40,324 nt of DNA from Planctomycetota bacterium (lineage in GTDB: Bacteria; Planctomycetota; UBA1135; UBA2386). A program made the translations under genes and the position numbers. The stretch is taken from the NCBI GenBank assembly GCA_016794565.1, contig JAEUHQ010000107.1, positions 1-40,324 on the forward strand, read 5' to 3'. Positions 16,501 to 24,723 of the stretch are shown here, one piece after another. Within the stretch, counting starts at the first letter, position 1. The number at the start of each line of letters is the position of its first letter. Below the pieces are notes generated by a model. The model was not told the origin of the DNA and did not search any database. It worked only from the letters and a program-made list of their open reading frames with translations.

Positions 16501-16797
16501 CTCGGCGTGCGCCTCCGGCGCGTCGCGGCGGAGCAGCGTGCGCGGATCGTTGCTGCGCAGCCAGTCCTCGCGGGCGGCGACGTCGTCGCCGATCGGCGTG
16601 CCGCCGCGGTTCGACAGGCGCGGCGTGCGGTCGAAGAGCGCGAGGCACAGCGCGTCGAGCAGCGTGCTCTTGCCGGCGCCGACCGGCCCGGTGATCGCGA
16701 ACAGCCCGACCGCGGCGAGCGGCCCGGTGCCCAGTTCCACGGCGAACGATCGTGCGAGGCTCGCGAGGTTCTGGCCGCGGATCGCGAGGATCTTCAC
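13552..16797 (-). CDS. sbcC: SbcC exonuclease subunit (SMC/Rad50-like ATPase)
   Basis: The 1081-residue protein has the Rad50/SbcC plan: a Walker A motif GPVGAGKST (37-45) near the N-terminus, very long Ala/Arg/Glu-rich coiled coils, a zinc-hook CPLCG at about residue 540 in the middle, then a C-terminal ABC signature LSGGESFL (near 983) and Walker B LLLDEGFGTLD (near 1014). With SbcD it forms the SbcCD nuclease that processes hairpins and protein-blocked DNA ends. The GTG start at 16797 overlaps the SbcD stop in GTGA (16797-16794), so translation is coupled. The frame continues far upstream, but that part opposes sbcD and neighbours and is rejected. The coiled coil is unusually alanine-rich, as expected at this GC content. 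Confidence 0.95.
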   Translation of the reverse strand: MKILAIRGQNLASLARSFAVELGTGPLAAVGLFAITGPVGAGKSTLLDALCLALFDRTPRLSNRGGTPIGDDVAAREDWLRSNDPRTLLRRDAPEAHAEVDFTGRDGARYRARWSVRRARRKRDGRVQDTEMSLTDIDRNVAVASGRKTEVLAAIEARLGLDFGQFCRSVLLAQGDFAAFLRAPADERARLLETLTGADVYRRLSRAAHERRRAVAAQVDLLRGQLDAQPLLDDATRAALEADRAALEVSRSTCSLGVELAQKYVAWHTTALVRQEEESRAAVDLQSAIAADERAAERRRLHTRMVKASALVAHRSLVVAAERERAVADTAARIAGEAAANATREADAARRSFVAVWQAVGGGDVVPRIVHELPQWERMAEEYAATRRLAAAFAGRIAQCETAERGTAAALEAAAVRVAAAEAARDAAHAAMEAARAACAAPEVVGVAAQRRRLDARRDATTRAHDAAAAAVAAENAFVAAETRCTESAATLEAGRAARSALVETASGAAEALRSTRAAAERLRAEAGLASLRVDLVAGEPCPLCGSREHAVADVHGSDAAKAAEDAVACAQRGADEAARRLFEHDALLLAAERQLAAERRALDAAAAARGSAFVAWRAAAEPDDDLRGAADRPAAGLTIVRQRVIEIGREQAAITEAERCAAGLAAAFDAAARVFAKAAQDVEVARRAEREATAGQRRAAEALAEARAGARENDATIVQQRQALAVAFAGVDAWPDVWERLGDEVTTKLRELHRLDANVRDAAAVRDLARRKSEDLLVAAARAASGASLAAVRLEGACGEAGVTGDEVAAAMRLGSAAIEEEGALLAAFATAVEKARVVLRERVEQRRKHEAAGRPELDAAEAKSAYEDARRAREAVEDRLLDVQVRLAADDGVRRHRGEIAPRLAEAEAGLATWQALDDLIGSSTGDAFVVFAQGLTLDLLLVEANRRLADLARRYRLERNTTGEMDFVVVDLDLGGTRRGVQTLSGGESFLVSLALALALATLAAPKTRVETLLLDEGFGTLDAQHLEAALGALDTLQATGCQVGVISHVDGIAERIGAVVEVRPEGGGQSRVLARVR

Positions 16798-18113
16798 TGC
16801 CCGCCCCCGTGCTGCACTTCGTCGAGCAGTTCGCGGAACGCCGCGAGGAGCGGCGGCGGCACGTCGCCCTGGTGGTCGCGGCGGTAGCGCCGCACGAACA
16901 CCTGCTCCGGCGTCAACGACGCGAGTTCGGCGCCCGGCGGCAAGGGATCGTCGCCGCCGCCGGCGACGACGACCTCCACACGCACGAGCCGCGCGTCCTT
17001 CTCCGCGACGACGCGCGCGATGCGTTCGCCGATGCCCGGCGCCGGCTGCGGCAGGCGCACGGCGACCTCGAGCAGCGGACGCAGTTCGTCGGGCCGCCCC
17101 GCATCGCGAGGCGGCAGTTCCTGCACCGCCGCGAGCGCCGCGTCGGGTTCGAGTTCGCCCCGTTCGGGTACGCGGATCATCTGCACGAGCCGAGGGACGC
17201 GCAGCGACCATACCTTGCCGAGCCGTTCGCCCTCGAGATCGGCGAACACGACGTGATGCGGGTGCTCGCGCTCGGGCATCGACAGCGGGATCGGCGAGCC
17301 GCTGTAGCGCACGTGTTCTCGCGCCGCGAGCGACTGCGGGCGATGCAGGTGGCCGAGCGCCACGTACACGCAGTCGGCGGGGAAGAGGTCGATCGGCAGC
17401 GCGTGCTGGTTGCCGCCGAAGACCTTGCGCTCGCTGAGTTCGCTGAGCGCGCCGCCGACGAGATACCCGTGCGCCATCGCGACGAGCGCCTGTCCCGGGG
17501 CTCGCATCGCGCGCGCCGCGGCGAACACTTCGGCGTGCAGGGAGCGCATGCCCTCGATCAACGGATCTTCGTCGGCCGCCGCGGCCGGATCGGCGGGGCG
17601 CGGCAGCACGTAGTCCGCGCGGTCGGTCGCATCCGCATCGGCCGGGCGCGGCGGCACGAGGGCGAGCACGTCGCTGCTCCGCAGGAACGGGATCGCCGCG
17701 CACACCGCGCGCACTTCGCCGTTCTCGTCGCGCAAGGGCACGAGCAGATCGTCGGTCCCGAGCCTGCCGTCGGCGCCGCGCACGATCCCGCCGACGACGC
17801 GCACGTCGAACGCCGCCAGCAGGTCGCGCGGGGCTTCGAGCCGCGCGGCGGAGTCGTGGTTGCCCGCGATCACGACGATCTGCAGCGACGGCCGCGCGCG
17901 CTTGCACTCGCCGAGGAACTGGAACCAGGCGCGCCACGCGTTCGCCGGCGGATTCGCGCTGTCGAACACGTCGCCCGCGATCAGCAGCGCGTCGACGCGC
18001 CGCGCGACGACGGTGTCGACGAGCCAGCGCAGGAAGTGCGCGTGCTCCGCCTCCCGCGTGTGCTCGCGCAGCGTGTGGCCGAGATGCCAGTCGGCGGTGT
18101 GGAGGAGACGCAT
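16794..18113 (-). CDS. sbcD: SbcD exonuclease subunit (Mre11-like metallophosphoesterase)
   Basis: The 439-residue protein has all metallophosphoesterase motifs of SbcD in order: HTADWHLG (5-12), GDVFDSAN (47-54), AGNHDS (83-88), MAHGYLVGG and GHLHRPQ further on. It is the nuclease subunit; the downstream partner is SbcC, with which its stop codon overlaps by the bases of GTGA. ATG 18113 (MRLLHTADWHLG) places the first metal motif at the usual N-terminal position. The divergent DUF3052 gene begins at 18265. Confidence 0.96.
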   Translation of the reverse strand: MRLLHTADWHLGHTLREHTREAEHAHFLRWLVDTVVARRVDALLIAGDVFDSANPPANAWRAWFQFLGECKRARPSLQIVVIAGNHDSAARLEAPRDLLAAFDVRVVGGIVRGADGRLGTDDLLVPLRDENGEVRAVCAAIPFLRSSDVLALVPPRPADADATDRADYVLPRPADPAAAADEDPLIEGMRSLHAEVFAAARAMRAPGQALVAMAHGYLVGGALSELSERKVFGGNQHALPIDLFPADCVYVALGHLHRPQSLAAREHVRYSGSPIPLSMPEREHPHHVVFADLEGERLGKVWSLRVPRLVQMIRVPERGELEPDAALAAVQELPPRDAGRPDELRPLLEVAVRLPQPAPGIGERIARVVAEKDARLVRVEVVVAGGGDDPLPPGAELASLTPEQVFVRRYRRDHQGDVPPPLLAAFRELLDEVQHGGGQ

Positions 18114-18264
18114 GGTGCGGAACGGCGCGGGCGCCGTACGACGGTAGCAGGGCGAGAGCCGGCACGGAGCAGTTCTTCGTTCCCGGTGCGACGCGCGGAC
18201 TCGGGGCCGACGTAGACTCGCTGCTCCGGGCGGGCCGGCGACGCGGCCCTCCCGCGCACGACCC

Positions 18265-18690
18265 ATGGCGAAGACTCCCCCGCGCCCCGCCGGCTACTCC
18301 GGCACTCCGCTGGCGAAGAAGCTCGGCATCGCCGAAGGCTGCACGGTCCTCACGATCGGGGCGCCCCTGCGATTCCGTTCGCTGCTCGCACCACTGCCGG
18401 CGAAGGTGGCGTTCGCGCGCAGCGTCGGGCCGAGGGTGAACATCGTGCATCTCTTCACGAAGAGCGCCGCCGACCTCGCTCGCCATCTCACCGGCCTGCG
18501 GCAGGCGCTGCGGCCGGACGCAGCGGTGTGGGTCTCGTGGCCGAAGAAGACCGCGAAGGTCGCGACCGACGTCACCGAGAACGTGATCCGCGATGTCGCG
18601 CTGCCCCTCGGCTTCGTCGACGTGAAGGTGTGCGCGGTCGACGACGTCTGGTCCGGGCTCCGCCTCGTCGTGCGCAAGGAACTGCGGTGA
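18265..18690 (+). CDS. DUF3052 family protein
   Basis: This 141-residue protein matches the DUF3052 pattern closely: GYSGTPLAKKLGI near the start, a central VWVSWPKK segment and the C-terminal DVKVCAVDDVWSGLRLVVRKEL. The family is small, cytoplasmic and of unknown biochemical role. Eight bases after its stop begins a second small gene on the same strand, so they form a two-gene unit that is divergent from sbcD. Confidence 0.9.
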   Translation: MAKTPPRPAGYSGTPLAKKLGIAEGCTVLTIGAPLRFRSLLAPLPAKVAFARSVGPRVNIVHLFTKSAADLARHLTGLRQALRPDAAVWVSWPKKTAKVATDVTENVIRDVALPLGFVDVKVCAVDDVWSGLRLVVRKELR

Positions 18691-18697
18691 AGGTGCC

Positions 18698-19030
18698 GTG
18701 ACGGACGCGACCTCACGCATCGTCGTGACACGACCGCTCGCGATGTTCGGTCGTTGGCGCCGGCTCCGCGTCCTGGTCGACGGAGTGGAGCGTGCGAGCC
18801 TGCGCTGCGGCGACACCGCGCGACTGTTCGTCGCCGCGGGACCGCATCGTGTGCAGGTCGCGATGGACTGGTGCACCTCGCCGCTGCTGGAACTGGACTG
18901 CAGAGCGGACGGCACGGCAGAACTCGAGTGCCTGCACCCGGCATGGTGGCGCGCTCCGTCCCTGGTGCGGCGCGAGCCGCACCGGCTCTTCGGCCTGCGT
19001 GTCCTGCGCGGCGGCGGCGCGACGGCCTGA
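18698..19030 (+). CDS. Small conserved-looking protein, PEGA-like beta fold, unknown
   Basis: The 110-residue product starts at GTG 18698, 8 bp after DUF3052. It has the layout of small beta-barrel proteins in which a dipeptide turn is followed by 'RVLVDGVERASLRCGDTARLFVAAGPHRVQVAMDW', similar in style to PEGA-type and related carbohydrate-associated domains. There is no signal peptide and only one weakly hydrophobic stretch, so it is probably cytoplasmic. No function can be assigned; co-transcription with DUF3052 is likely from spacing. Confidence 0.6.
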   Translation: MTDATSRIVVTRPLAMFGRWRRLRVLVDGVERASLRCGDTARLFVAAGPHRVQVAMDWCTSPLLELDCRADGTAELECLHPAWWRAPSLVRREPHRLFGLRVLRGGGATA

Positions 19031-19032
19031 GG

Positions 19033-20118
19033 TCATGCCGCCACGGGGTGCCGGCTCCGGTACACACGGAACGCCAGCACGCCGAGCGTCAGCGCCGTCA
19101 GCGGGATCACGAAGGTCAGCATGACGCGGGCATAGCCTTCCTTCGCCCCGTGCTTCGTCGCATCGAGGATCAGGTACGCGGTGTATGCCGCGTAGTAGAG
19201 GAGGAACAGCAGTCCCTCCCACCGCGGGATCCGGAACCCGCGCGCGAAGATCGGCAGGCACGCGACGGCCGCCGCGATCATCACGGGGATGTCGAAGCCG
19301 CGCATCGCGGGCGACACGGGCAGGCCGGCCGGCGCCGCCGCCCCGGCGAGGCCGAGCACGCCCATGAGGTTGAAGAGATTGCTGCCGACGACGTTGCCGA
19401 CCGCGATGTCGCGTTCGCCGCGGAGCGCCGCGAGGATCGACGTCGCGACTTCGGGCAGCGACGTGCCCGCCGCGACGATCGTGAGGCCGACGACGACTTC
19501 GCTGACGCCCACCCATTGCGCGAACTTCACCGCACCCTCGACGAGCCACTGCGAACCGAGAACGAGCAGCGCGAGCCCGGCCACGACGAAGCCCAGGTTC
19601 GCCGCCACCGACGGCTTCTTCTTCGGCGTGAACTCGGCTTCGTACTCGGCGACCACTTCCGCCTTCTCGCGGCGGCTCGCGCGAATGACCCAGACCGTGT
19701 AGGCGACGAGGCAGGCGAAGAGCACGATGCCGTCGAGCCGGCCGATCTTCTCGTCCCAGGCGAGGGCGAGCACGACCACCGACATCAGGATCGTCAGCGG
19801 CACGTCGCGGCGAACGAGATCCTGCGCGACGAGCAGCGGCGCGATCGCCGCCGACACGCCGAGGATGAACAGTACGTTGAAGATGTTGCTGCCGACGACG
19901 TTCCCCACTGCCATGTCGGCCTGCCCGAGCCACGCGGCCTTGACGCTCACGGCGAGTTCGGGCGAGCTCGTGCCGAACGCGACGACCGTGAGGCCGATCA
20001 CCAGCGACGACACACCGGCCGCCGAAGCGAGGCGCGCGGCGCCGCGCACGAGCCACTCCGCGCCGAGCACGAGGAGGCCGAGGCCGAAGACGAAGAAGAG
20101 CACGTCGGTGAATGCCAT
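19033..20118 (-). CDS. Calcium/sodium antiporter, CaCA family (YrbG-like)
   Basis: The 361-residue membrane protein has the two inverted alpha-repeats of CaCA exchangers, with GTSSPELAVS and NVVGSNIFN in the first half and GTSLPEVATS and NVVGSNLFN in the second. These hold the ion-binding acidic and asparagine residues. About ten hydrophobic helices are visible, with a charged cytoplasmic loop in the middle (EFTPKKKPSV). Members exchange Ca2+ for Na+ or H+. ATG 20118 begins the first helix cleanly; an upstream ATG at 20157 would add a basic tail. Its stop lies 2 bp from the convergent 18698-19030 gene. Confidence 0.93.
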   Translation of the reverse strand: MAFTDVLFFVFGLGLLVLGAEWLVRGAARLASAAGVSSLVIGLTVVAFGTSSPELAVSVKAAWLGQADMAVGNVVGSNIFNVLFILGVSAAIAPLLVAQDLVRRDVPLTILMSVVVLALAWDEKIGRLDGIVLFACLVAYTVWVIRASRREKAEVVAEYEAEFTPKKKPSVAANLGFVVAGLALLVLGSQWLVEGAVKFAQWVGVSEVVVGLTIVAAGTSLPEVATSILAALRGERDIAVGNVVGSNLFNLMGVLGLAGAAAPAGLPVSPAMRGFDIPVMIAAAVACLPIFARGFRIPRWEGLLFLLYYAAYTAYLILDATKHGAKEGYARVMLTFVIPLTALTLGVLAFRVYRSRHPVAA

Positions 20119-20201
20119 GGGCGGTCGCGGCGCAGAGTAGCAGCGCGCTCGTCGCACGGAAGCGTGCGGTGCGTCGTCACGACCGCGGCTACGTTGATCC
20201 C

Positions 20202-21179
20202 GTGTCTCCGATCTGCTTCCTCACCGGTGCGAGCGGCTTCGTCGGCCGCCATCTCGCGCCGCGGCTGGCGCGAACGCACCGACTGCGCGTGCTCGTGCGC
20301 GACGATCGGGACCTGCCGTGGCTCGCGGATCACGACCACGAACGAATCGTCGGCCGACTCGGCGACGACGACGCCGTGCGCCGCGGTGTGGCGGGCGCGG
20401 ACCTCGTCGTGCACCTCGCGGCGCTCGTGTCGTTCCGGCCGCAGGACCGCGGCGCGATGTTCGCGACGAATGCCGACGCCACGGCGCAGCTCGCGGGGGC
20501 GGCACGCGAAGCCCGCGTTCGCCGATTCCTCCACTGCTCGACGATCTCGGCCATCGCGTACCGCGATCGCCCGGAAGTGGTCGACGAGACCGCACCGTTC
20601 AACTTCGGACGTCTGCGGATCGGTTACTGCGACAGCAAGTTCGCCGCCGAACGCCGCGTGCTCGACGAAGTGCAGCGCGGCCTCGACGCGGTGGTCGTGA
20701 ATCCGCCGTCGATGTACGGCCGCGGCGACCGCCGGAAGGGCGACGGGTCGTTGATCACCGCACTGCTCGACGGCCGCATCCGGATGGCGCCGCCGGGCGG
20801 GATCAACGTCGCGGACGTCGCGTGTGTCTGCGACGGCATCGTCGCGGCGATCGAGCGCGGCCGCACCGGCGAACGCTACGTGCTCGGCGGCGAGAACCTG
20901 ACGGGCCGCCAGCTGCTCGAACGCGTGGCCGCGATCGCACACGCACGAGCCCCGCGGCGTGTGCTCGCTCCGGCGATCGTGCGAGCTGCAGCCCGCGTGC
21001 TCGCGGCGAAGGAGCGCTGGTTCGGTTGCCGCGGCCCGCTCACGAGCGAGATCCTGCGCCTCGCACCGCGCTTCCTCTGGTTCTCGTCGGCGAAGGCCGA
21101 ACGCGAACTCGGCTACCGCCCCCGCCCCGTCGATACGGGCATCGCCGCGGCGTGCGACGAACTGCGCGAACGACGCTGA
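20202..21179 (+). CDS. Extended short-chain dehydrogenase/NAD-dependent epimerase-like protein
   Basis: The 325-residue protein shows an extended SDR Rossmann fold: TGASGFVG (8-15) as nucleotide-binding GxxGxxG, a VVHLAA segment at the fourth strand, an STISAIA segment and the catalytic YCDSK. These proteins reduce or epimerise nucleotide sugars, flavonoids or steroids; some HpnA-like members sit in hopanoid loci. Here the genomic context gives no clue to substrate. The GTG start at 20202 follows an 83-bp spacer divergent from the CaCA gene. Confidence 0.85.
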   Translation: MSPICFLTGASGFVGRHLAPRLARTHRLRVLVRDDRDLPWLADHDHERIVGRLGDDDAVRRGVAGADLVVHLAALVSFRPQDRGAMFATNADATAQLAGAAREARVRRFLHCSTISAIAYRDRPEVVDETAPFNFGRLRIGYCDSKFAAERRVLDEVQRGLDAVVVNPPSMYGRGDRRKGDGSLITALLDGRIRMAPPGGINVADVACVCDGIVAAIERGRTGERYVLGGENLTGRQLLERVAAIAHARAPRRVLAPAIVRAAARVLAAKERWFGCRGPLTSEILRLAPRFLWFSSAKAERELGYRPRPVDTGIAAACDELRERR

Positions 21180-21195
21180 CGACCCGCGGATTCGC

Positions 21196-21217
21196 GCGAA
21201 CGGGTGCAACCGTTCGC
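21196..21217 (+). terminator. Hairpin after the SDR gene
   Basis: An 8-bp perfect stem (GCGAACGG / CCGTTCGC) with the loop GTGCAA begins 17 bp after the SDR stop at 21179. It lacks a poly-U tail, so it is a weak terminator candidate. Confidence 0.35.
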
Positions 21218-21318
21218 ATTCGCAGTGCACATGGCTCCCGTGCGTCGATGCGCCGCGGGCCGCGCTTCGCCGCCTTCGATTCCGGCCCGCACGATCGGGA
21301 CGACCCGAGGAGAGTCCG

Positions 21319-21744
21319 ATGAATCACCGAGCTTCCGCACTCAGCTTCCTGCTCTGCATCGCGCCGGCCGCGGCGCAGGACGACTGCCCGATGCAGACGA
21401 CCCAGCACGTGGCCGCGAACATCACGTACGGCCCGCCCCAGACCTGCGGCGGGTTCACCTACCAGATCGGCAACCTGCAGCTGTCGACGCTGCGGGACGC
21501 GTGCCCGCTGTTCGTCGTCTACACGCCGCCTCACGACTTCGCCGTACCGTCGGCCAACCGCACGATGGTCGACGTCGTCACGCAGATGCCGATCACGAAG
21601 GTGACGTTCCGTTGCGTGACGGAGTGGCTCCTGATCCTGCCGATCGGATCGAAGTGCGTCGCGGACCGCACGTTCGTCGTCGGGCAGGTGCCGCAACTGG
21701 TGACCCGTCCGTGCCCGCCGATCGCGCCTTCCGCGCGCCCCTGA
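21319..21744 (+). CDS. Small secreted protein, unknown, similar to the protein at 11580-11963
   Basis: The 141-residue product has a signal peptide (MNHRASALSFLLCIAPAAAQ) and a cysteine-containing mature domain with segments DDCPMQTTQHV, YGPPQTCGGFTYQIG, DACPLFVVYTPPHDFAV, VTFRCVTEWLLILPIGS and a proline-rich tail. The order and spacing of the CP, YTPPH, CxxxxLxLP and final CPP..RP segments recall the shorter protein ~10 kb upstream. A good Shine-Dalgarno (GAGGAGAG, 21307-21314) precedes the ATG. No function is known. Confidence 0.7.
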   Translation: MNHRASALSFLLCIAPAAAQDDCPMQTTQHVAANITYGPPQTCGGFTYQIGNLQLSTLRDACPLFVVYTPPHDFAVPSANRTMVDVVTQMPITKVTFRCVTEWLLILPIGSKCVADRTFVVGQVPQLVTRPCPPIAPSARP

Positions 21745-21811
21745 TGCCCCCGCACGGCCACAGGTAGGAGTCCGCGGCGCATGCGCGCCGCGGCGCCACT
21801 GCCGGAGGAAC

Positions 21812-23350
21812 ATGCCTGACGTCGCATCCGGGCCCGCGCGTTCGCGCGCAGGGCTCACGGTCTTCTTCGCCCTCGTCGCGCTCACCGGAGCTCTGGTCGC
21901 CTTGCTCGTCGCTCCGTTCGCCGCGCCGCCCGCGGCCGCCGCGGTTGCCGAGGCGCCCGTCGAGCCCGCCGTGGAGGCCGCACCGGTGGCACCGGCGGCC
22001 ACGGCGGCCGTGCTGCCACCGGCCGACGACGAGGTGCCGCAGCGCACCGACGCGGCTCCGCCGCCCGCTGCTCCGCCGCCGACGTTCGAGCAGCGCGTCG
22101 ACGAGCTCGCGGACCTCGGCCTGCGCACTGCTGCGTTCGCTGCCGCCGACGACTTCGCCGCGGCGAAGGAGGCCGACGGCATCGTGCGCCGCCGCTTCGC
22201 CGAACTGCTCGACGCCTTCCCCGACGCCGGGGAGAGGGCGCTCGCCGCGTTCGCCGCGAACGACGAGACGGACCCCGCCGTGGCGCCGCCGATCACGGCT
22301 GCCGATCCGCTCGGGAACGGCCGCCGCCTCGTGCTCCAGCTGATCACGATCGCCGAGTGCGAACGACGCCACACCGCCGCGATCGCCGCCGGCGACCATT
22401 CGCGGAGCGACGCCCTCGTGCAGAACATCCTCGATCTCGCACCGATCGCGCCCGCGCTCGCAGAACTGTGCGACCAGACGCTCGGCGACCGCCCCTGGCT
22501 GCGCCTGCCGCACGAGCCGTCCGTGCTCACGATCGTCCGCCTCGCGGGCGAGGACCGCGTGCCCCGGAAGGTCGCGACGCGCCTCCTGCTGACGCTGTGG
22601 GACAACCTGCAGCGGTCGGGCGAACGTTCGTCCGACGAACTGGCGCGCCTCGCGCTGCTGCTGTTCGCCGACACGGACCCGAGCAAGCGGATCGCCGCGA
22701 CGCGCCACCTGCTCACCGACGCGCGCTACCGGCCGATGGTGCTCGCGTGGCTGCGCGAGCAGCAGGACGGCGCGACCGCGATCGAAGTGGCGGGCCTCGC
22801 CGCACGCGAACTCGAGCCGGCCGCCGCGCTCGACGTGCTGCGCGAACTCGGGCCGATCCTGCCGCGTGCGCCCGCCGCCTACATGGTGCTCGCGGCGCGG
22901 GCGCCGAGCGCACTCGCCGACGCCTACCGCGAGTTGCTCGCGTCGAACACCCAGCCGGGCATGCGCCAGGACCTGGTCGCCGGCGTCGGTTTCTCGGGTG
23001 CAGCGGAGGGACGTACCGTCGCCGAACTCGCGCTCCGCCACGACCCGTCGCCAGACGTGCGCATCCAGGCCGTGTTCGCACTCAGCGCCACCGACACCGA
23101 CGCCGGAGAGCGCGCGATCTCCGAGCTGCTGGACGACCCGCGCATCGCGAAGGACCCGAACCACCTCGGCGCGCTGGTGCTCGCGATGCAGAACCTCGAG
23201 GCGGGGCGCAACCTGAACGCGATCGACCGGCTGGGCCGGCGCTTGCGCACGATGGCGCTGTCGGAGTCCGGTCGCGTGGCGCTCGAAGCGCTCCTGGCCC
23301 GCAGCCTCCCGGGCGGTGCGCCGTCGTCGGATCCGGGCACGCCGCGCTGA
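21812..23350 (+). CDS. Membrane-anchored helical-repeat (HEAT/TPR-like) protein
   Basis: The 512-residue protein has an N-terminal signal-anchor (about residues 15-38, GLTVFFALVALTGALVALLVAPF), then an Ala/Pro-rich linker (about 40-90), and a long all-helical part (about 95-500) with recurring ~30-residue units rich in Ala, Leu, Arg and Asp (for example AATRHLLTDARYRPMVLAWL and VRIQAVFALSATDTDAGERA). This is typical of HEAT-type solenoids, which mediate protein contacts. No catalytic motif is visible. It has a Shine-Dalgarno GGAGG (21804-21808) 3 bp before ATG and is convergent with rpmG. Confidence 0.8.
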   Translation: MPDVASGPARSRAGLTVFFALVALTGALVALLVAPFAAPPAAAAVAEAPVEPAVEAAPVAPAATAAVLPPADDEVPQRTDAAPPPAAPPPTFEQRVDELADLGLRTAAFAAADDFAAAKEADGIVRRRFAELLDAFPDAGERALAAFAANDETDPAVAPPITAADPLGNGRRLVLQLITIAECERRHTAAIAAGDHSRSDALVQNILDLAPIAPALAELCDQTLGDRPWLRLPHEPSVLTIVRLAGEDRVPRKVATRLLLTLWDNLQRSGERSSDELARLALLLFADTDPSKRIAATRHLLTDARYRPMVLAWLREQQDGATAIEVAGLAARELEPAAALDVLRELGPILPRAPAAYMVLAARAPSALADAYRELLASNTQPGMRQDLVAGVGFSGAAEGRTVAELALRHDPSPDVRIQAVFALSATDTDAGERAISELLDDPRIAKDPNHLGALVLAMQNLEAGRNLNAIDRLGRRLRTMALSESGRVALEALLARSLPGGAPSSDPGTPR

Positions 23351-23364
23351 CGCGGCGGCGAAGA

Positions 23365-23529
23365 CTACTTCTTCTTCTCGACGTGCTTCGTGTGCTTGCG
23401 CAAACGAGGGCTGTACTTCGACAGCTCCAGCTTGTTGGTGCCGGGCTTCTTCATGATCGTGTAGTTGCGATCACCCGTCTCCTCGCAAACGAGGAAGACG
23501 ATCTCTTTCTTCTTCTTGGGCTTGGCCAT
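23365..23529 (-). CDS. rpmG: 50S ribosomal protein L33, short (54 aa), single-cysteine form
   Basis: The 54-residue product begins [20 protein letters not shown] and continues with [34 protein letters not shown] in two parts. It fits L33 throughout: a basic start, the (I/V)xLVC segment, RNYTxxKN/[20 protein letters not shown] and a basic end. Zinc-binding L33 has two CxxC pairs; here only the first cysteine of the first pair remains and CPRC is SPRL, so it is the cysteine-poor (C-minus) type. It is too short for most ORF thresholds and would be missed. It is a single gene between a convergent helical-repeat gene and a secreted protein gene on the same strand. Confidence 0.92.
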   Translation of the reverse strand: MAKPKKKKEIVFLVCEETGDRNYTIMKKPGTNKLELSKYSPRLRKHTKHVEKKK

Positions 23530-23551
23530 GGCGGTACCGGGAGGGCCGAGG

Positions 23552-23579
23552 AGAGTAGCGAGGCACTCCCCGCTTGCAA
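23552..23579 (-). promoter_or_regulatory. Weak sigma-70-like promoter candidate upstream of rpmG
   Basis: On the minus strand TTGCAA (23574-23579) and TACTCT (23552-23557) are 16 bp apart and about 22 bp from the rpmG start. Match to the consensus is partial (4 and 3 of 6), so the call rests mainly on position. Confidence 0.22.
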
Positions 23580-23598
23580 GCTCCCGTAGCGACCGGGC

Positions 23599-24723
23599 TC
23601 ACTGATAGTCGAGCGTGAGCACGGGCATCTGGCCGAGGAACGGCTGCCACGGCGACACGGTGGCCCCGGCCGGAAAGAACGAAGTCGCGCAGTTGCCGCC
23701 GACGGCGACCGAGTTCAGCACCATCACGAGGCCGTTGCTGAAGGAGAACGGCAGCCCGGGGCGATTCGAATCCAACCACAGTGCCTGCACGCCGATCCGG
23801 ATGCCGGCAGGCACGTTGTTGAGGGGGAACGTGGTCGTGAACTTGCCGGCGGCGTCGGTCAGACCGGTCCAGGGCACGTCGAGCGGCGCCCAGTGGAAGC
23901 ACCCGGTGAGGCCCGCGTCGACGAGGCCGAACGATCCGCCGAAACCGAGGTAGGCGGGACCCGGCACCTGCCCTTGTGGATCGATGCCCATCCAGAGCAT
24001 CAGCAGGCCGGTCGTGCTGCCGCTGGTCGGCGGCGCGCCGAGCACTTCGAACTTCGCGGTCGCGCCCGCCTGCGGCCCGACCGAGTCGTTCCATCGCAGC
24101 ACCGTCGGATCGGGGCGCGTGGTGCACGATCCGTCGCCGACGCTCACGACGTAGCCGGTCTCGACGCCGCCGGGAAACCACACCGCGTCGACCCAGTTCG
24201 TCGACGCGACCTGCAGGGGCGGATCGTTCGTCTCGAACTCGAGGAACAGCGTGCCCGGCTGGACCGGCAACGGCTGGCTGAACACGAAGTGCGCCACTTC
24301 CTGGCCGAAGACCGACTGGGGCCCGGGCAGCGGCGTCGCCTGCACGTTGACGACCGCGGGGCCAAACAGCGTCTGCACGCCGGTGAGGCGGTTCTGCGCC
24401 GCGTCGACCGTCATCTGGCCCGGCGAGTCGCCCTGGAACGAGCCGCGCACCGTGACCGTGCGCTGCACGGCCGGATACGCGGGCTCGGTCAGCATCGTCG
24501 GCCGCCGGAGACGCACGCCGGTGATCGTGTGCCCCTGCAGCGCCGCCGGCAGCAGGGTCTGCGCGATGCGCATCTGCAACAGCCCGTGGCTCCAGCGGAA
24601 GGGCAGCGACAACGCGGCGTTGCCGGGCAACGTCGCGCACACGGCGGGAACGGTCGCCGTGGACTGCGCCGGGGCAATCGCGGCGAGCGTGGCGACGAAC
24701 GACAACGAGGGGAACCTGGCCAT
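23599..24723 (-). CDS. Secreted beta-rich protein with the shared C-terminal domain
   Basis: The 374-residue product has a signal peptide (MARFPSLSFVATLAAIAPAQ) and a mature part rich in beta-favouring and small residues, with no membrane anchor. Residues about 30-215 form one beta unit of unknown type (TGVRLRRPTMLTE... VFGQEVAHFVFSQPLP, GTLFLEFETNDPP). Residues about 220-350 correspond to the domain shared with three other secreted proteins here: GPAYLGFGGSFGLVDAGLTG, LTDAAGKFTTTFPLNN, VQALWLD and SFSNGLVM. It is followed by NCATSFFP and a short tail. No enzyme signature is visible. Confidence 0.75.
   Translation of the reverse strand: MARFPSLSFVATLAAIAPAQSTATVPAVCATLPGNAALSLPFRWSHGLLQMRIAQTLLPAALQGHTITGVRLRRPTMLTEPAYPAVQRTVTVRGSFQGDSPGQMTVDAAQNRLTGVQTLFGPAVVNVQATPLPGPQSVFGQEVAHFVFSQPLPVQPGTLFLEFETNDPPLQVASTNWVDAVWFPGGVETGYVVSVGDGSCTTRPDPTVLRWNDSVGPQAGATAKFEVLGAPPTSGSTTGLLMLWMGIDPQGQVPGPAYLGFGGSFGLVDAGLTGCFHWAPLDVPWTGLTDAAGKFTTTFPLNNVPAGIRIGVQALWLDSNRPGLPFSFSNGLVMVLNSVAVGGNCATSFFPAGATVSPWQPFLGQMPVLTLDYQ

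Noticed and set aside
13990..16887. Plus-strand open frame of 965 codons opposite sbcC
   Set aside because: Low-complexity antisense of a well-identified SbcC with all motifs.
16798..18915. N-terminal extension of SbcC beyond its GTG start
   Set aside because: The extension opposes or overlaps sbcD in another frame and is low-complexity; the GTGA overlap with the sbcD stop gives the natural start.
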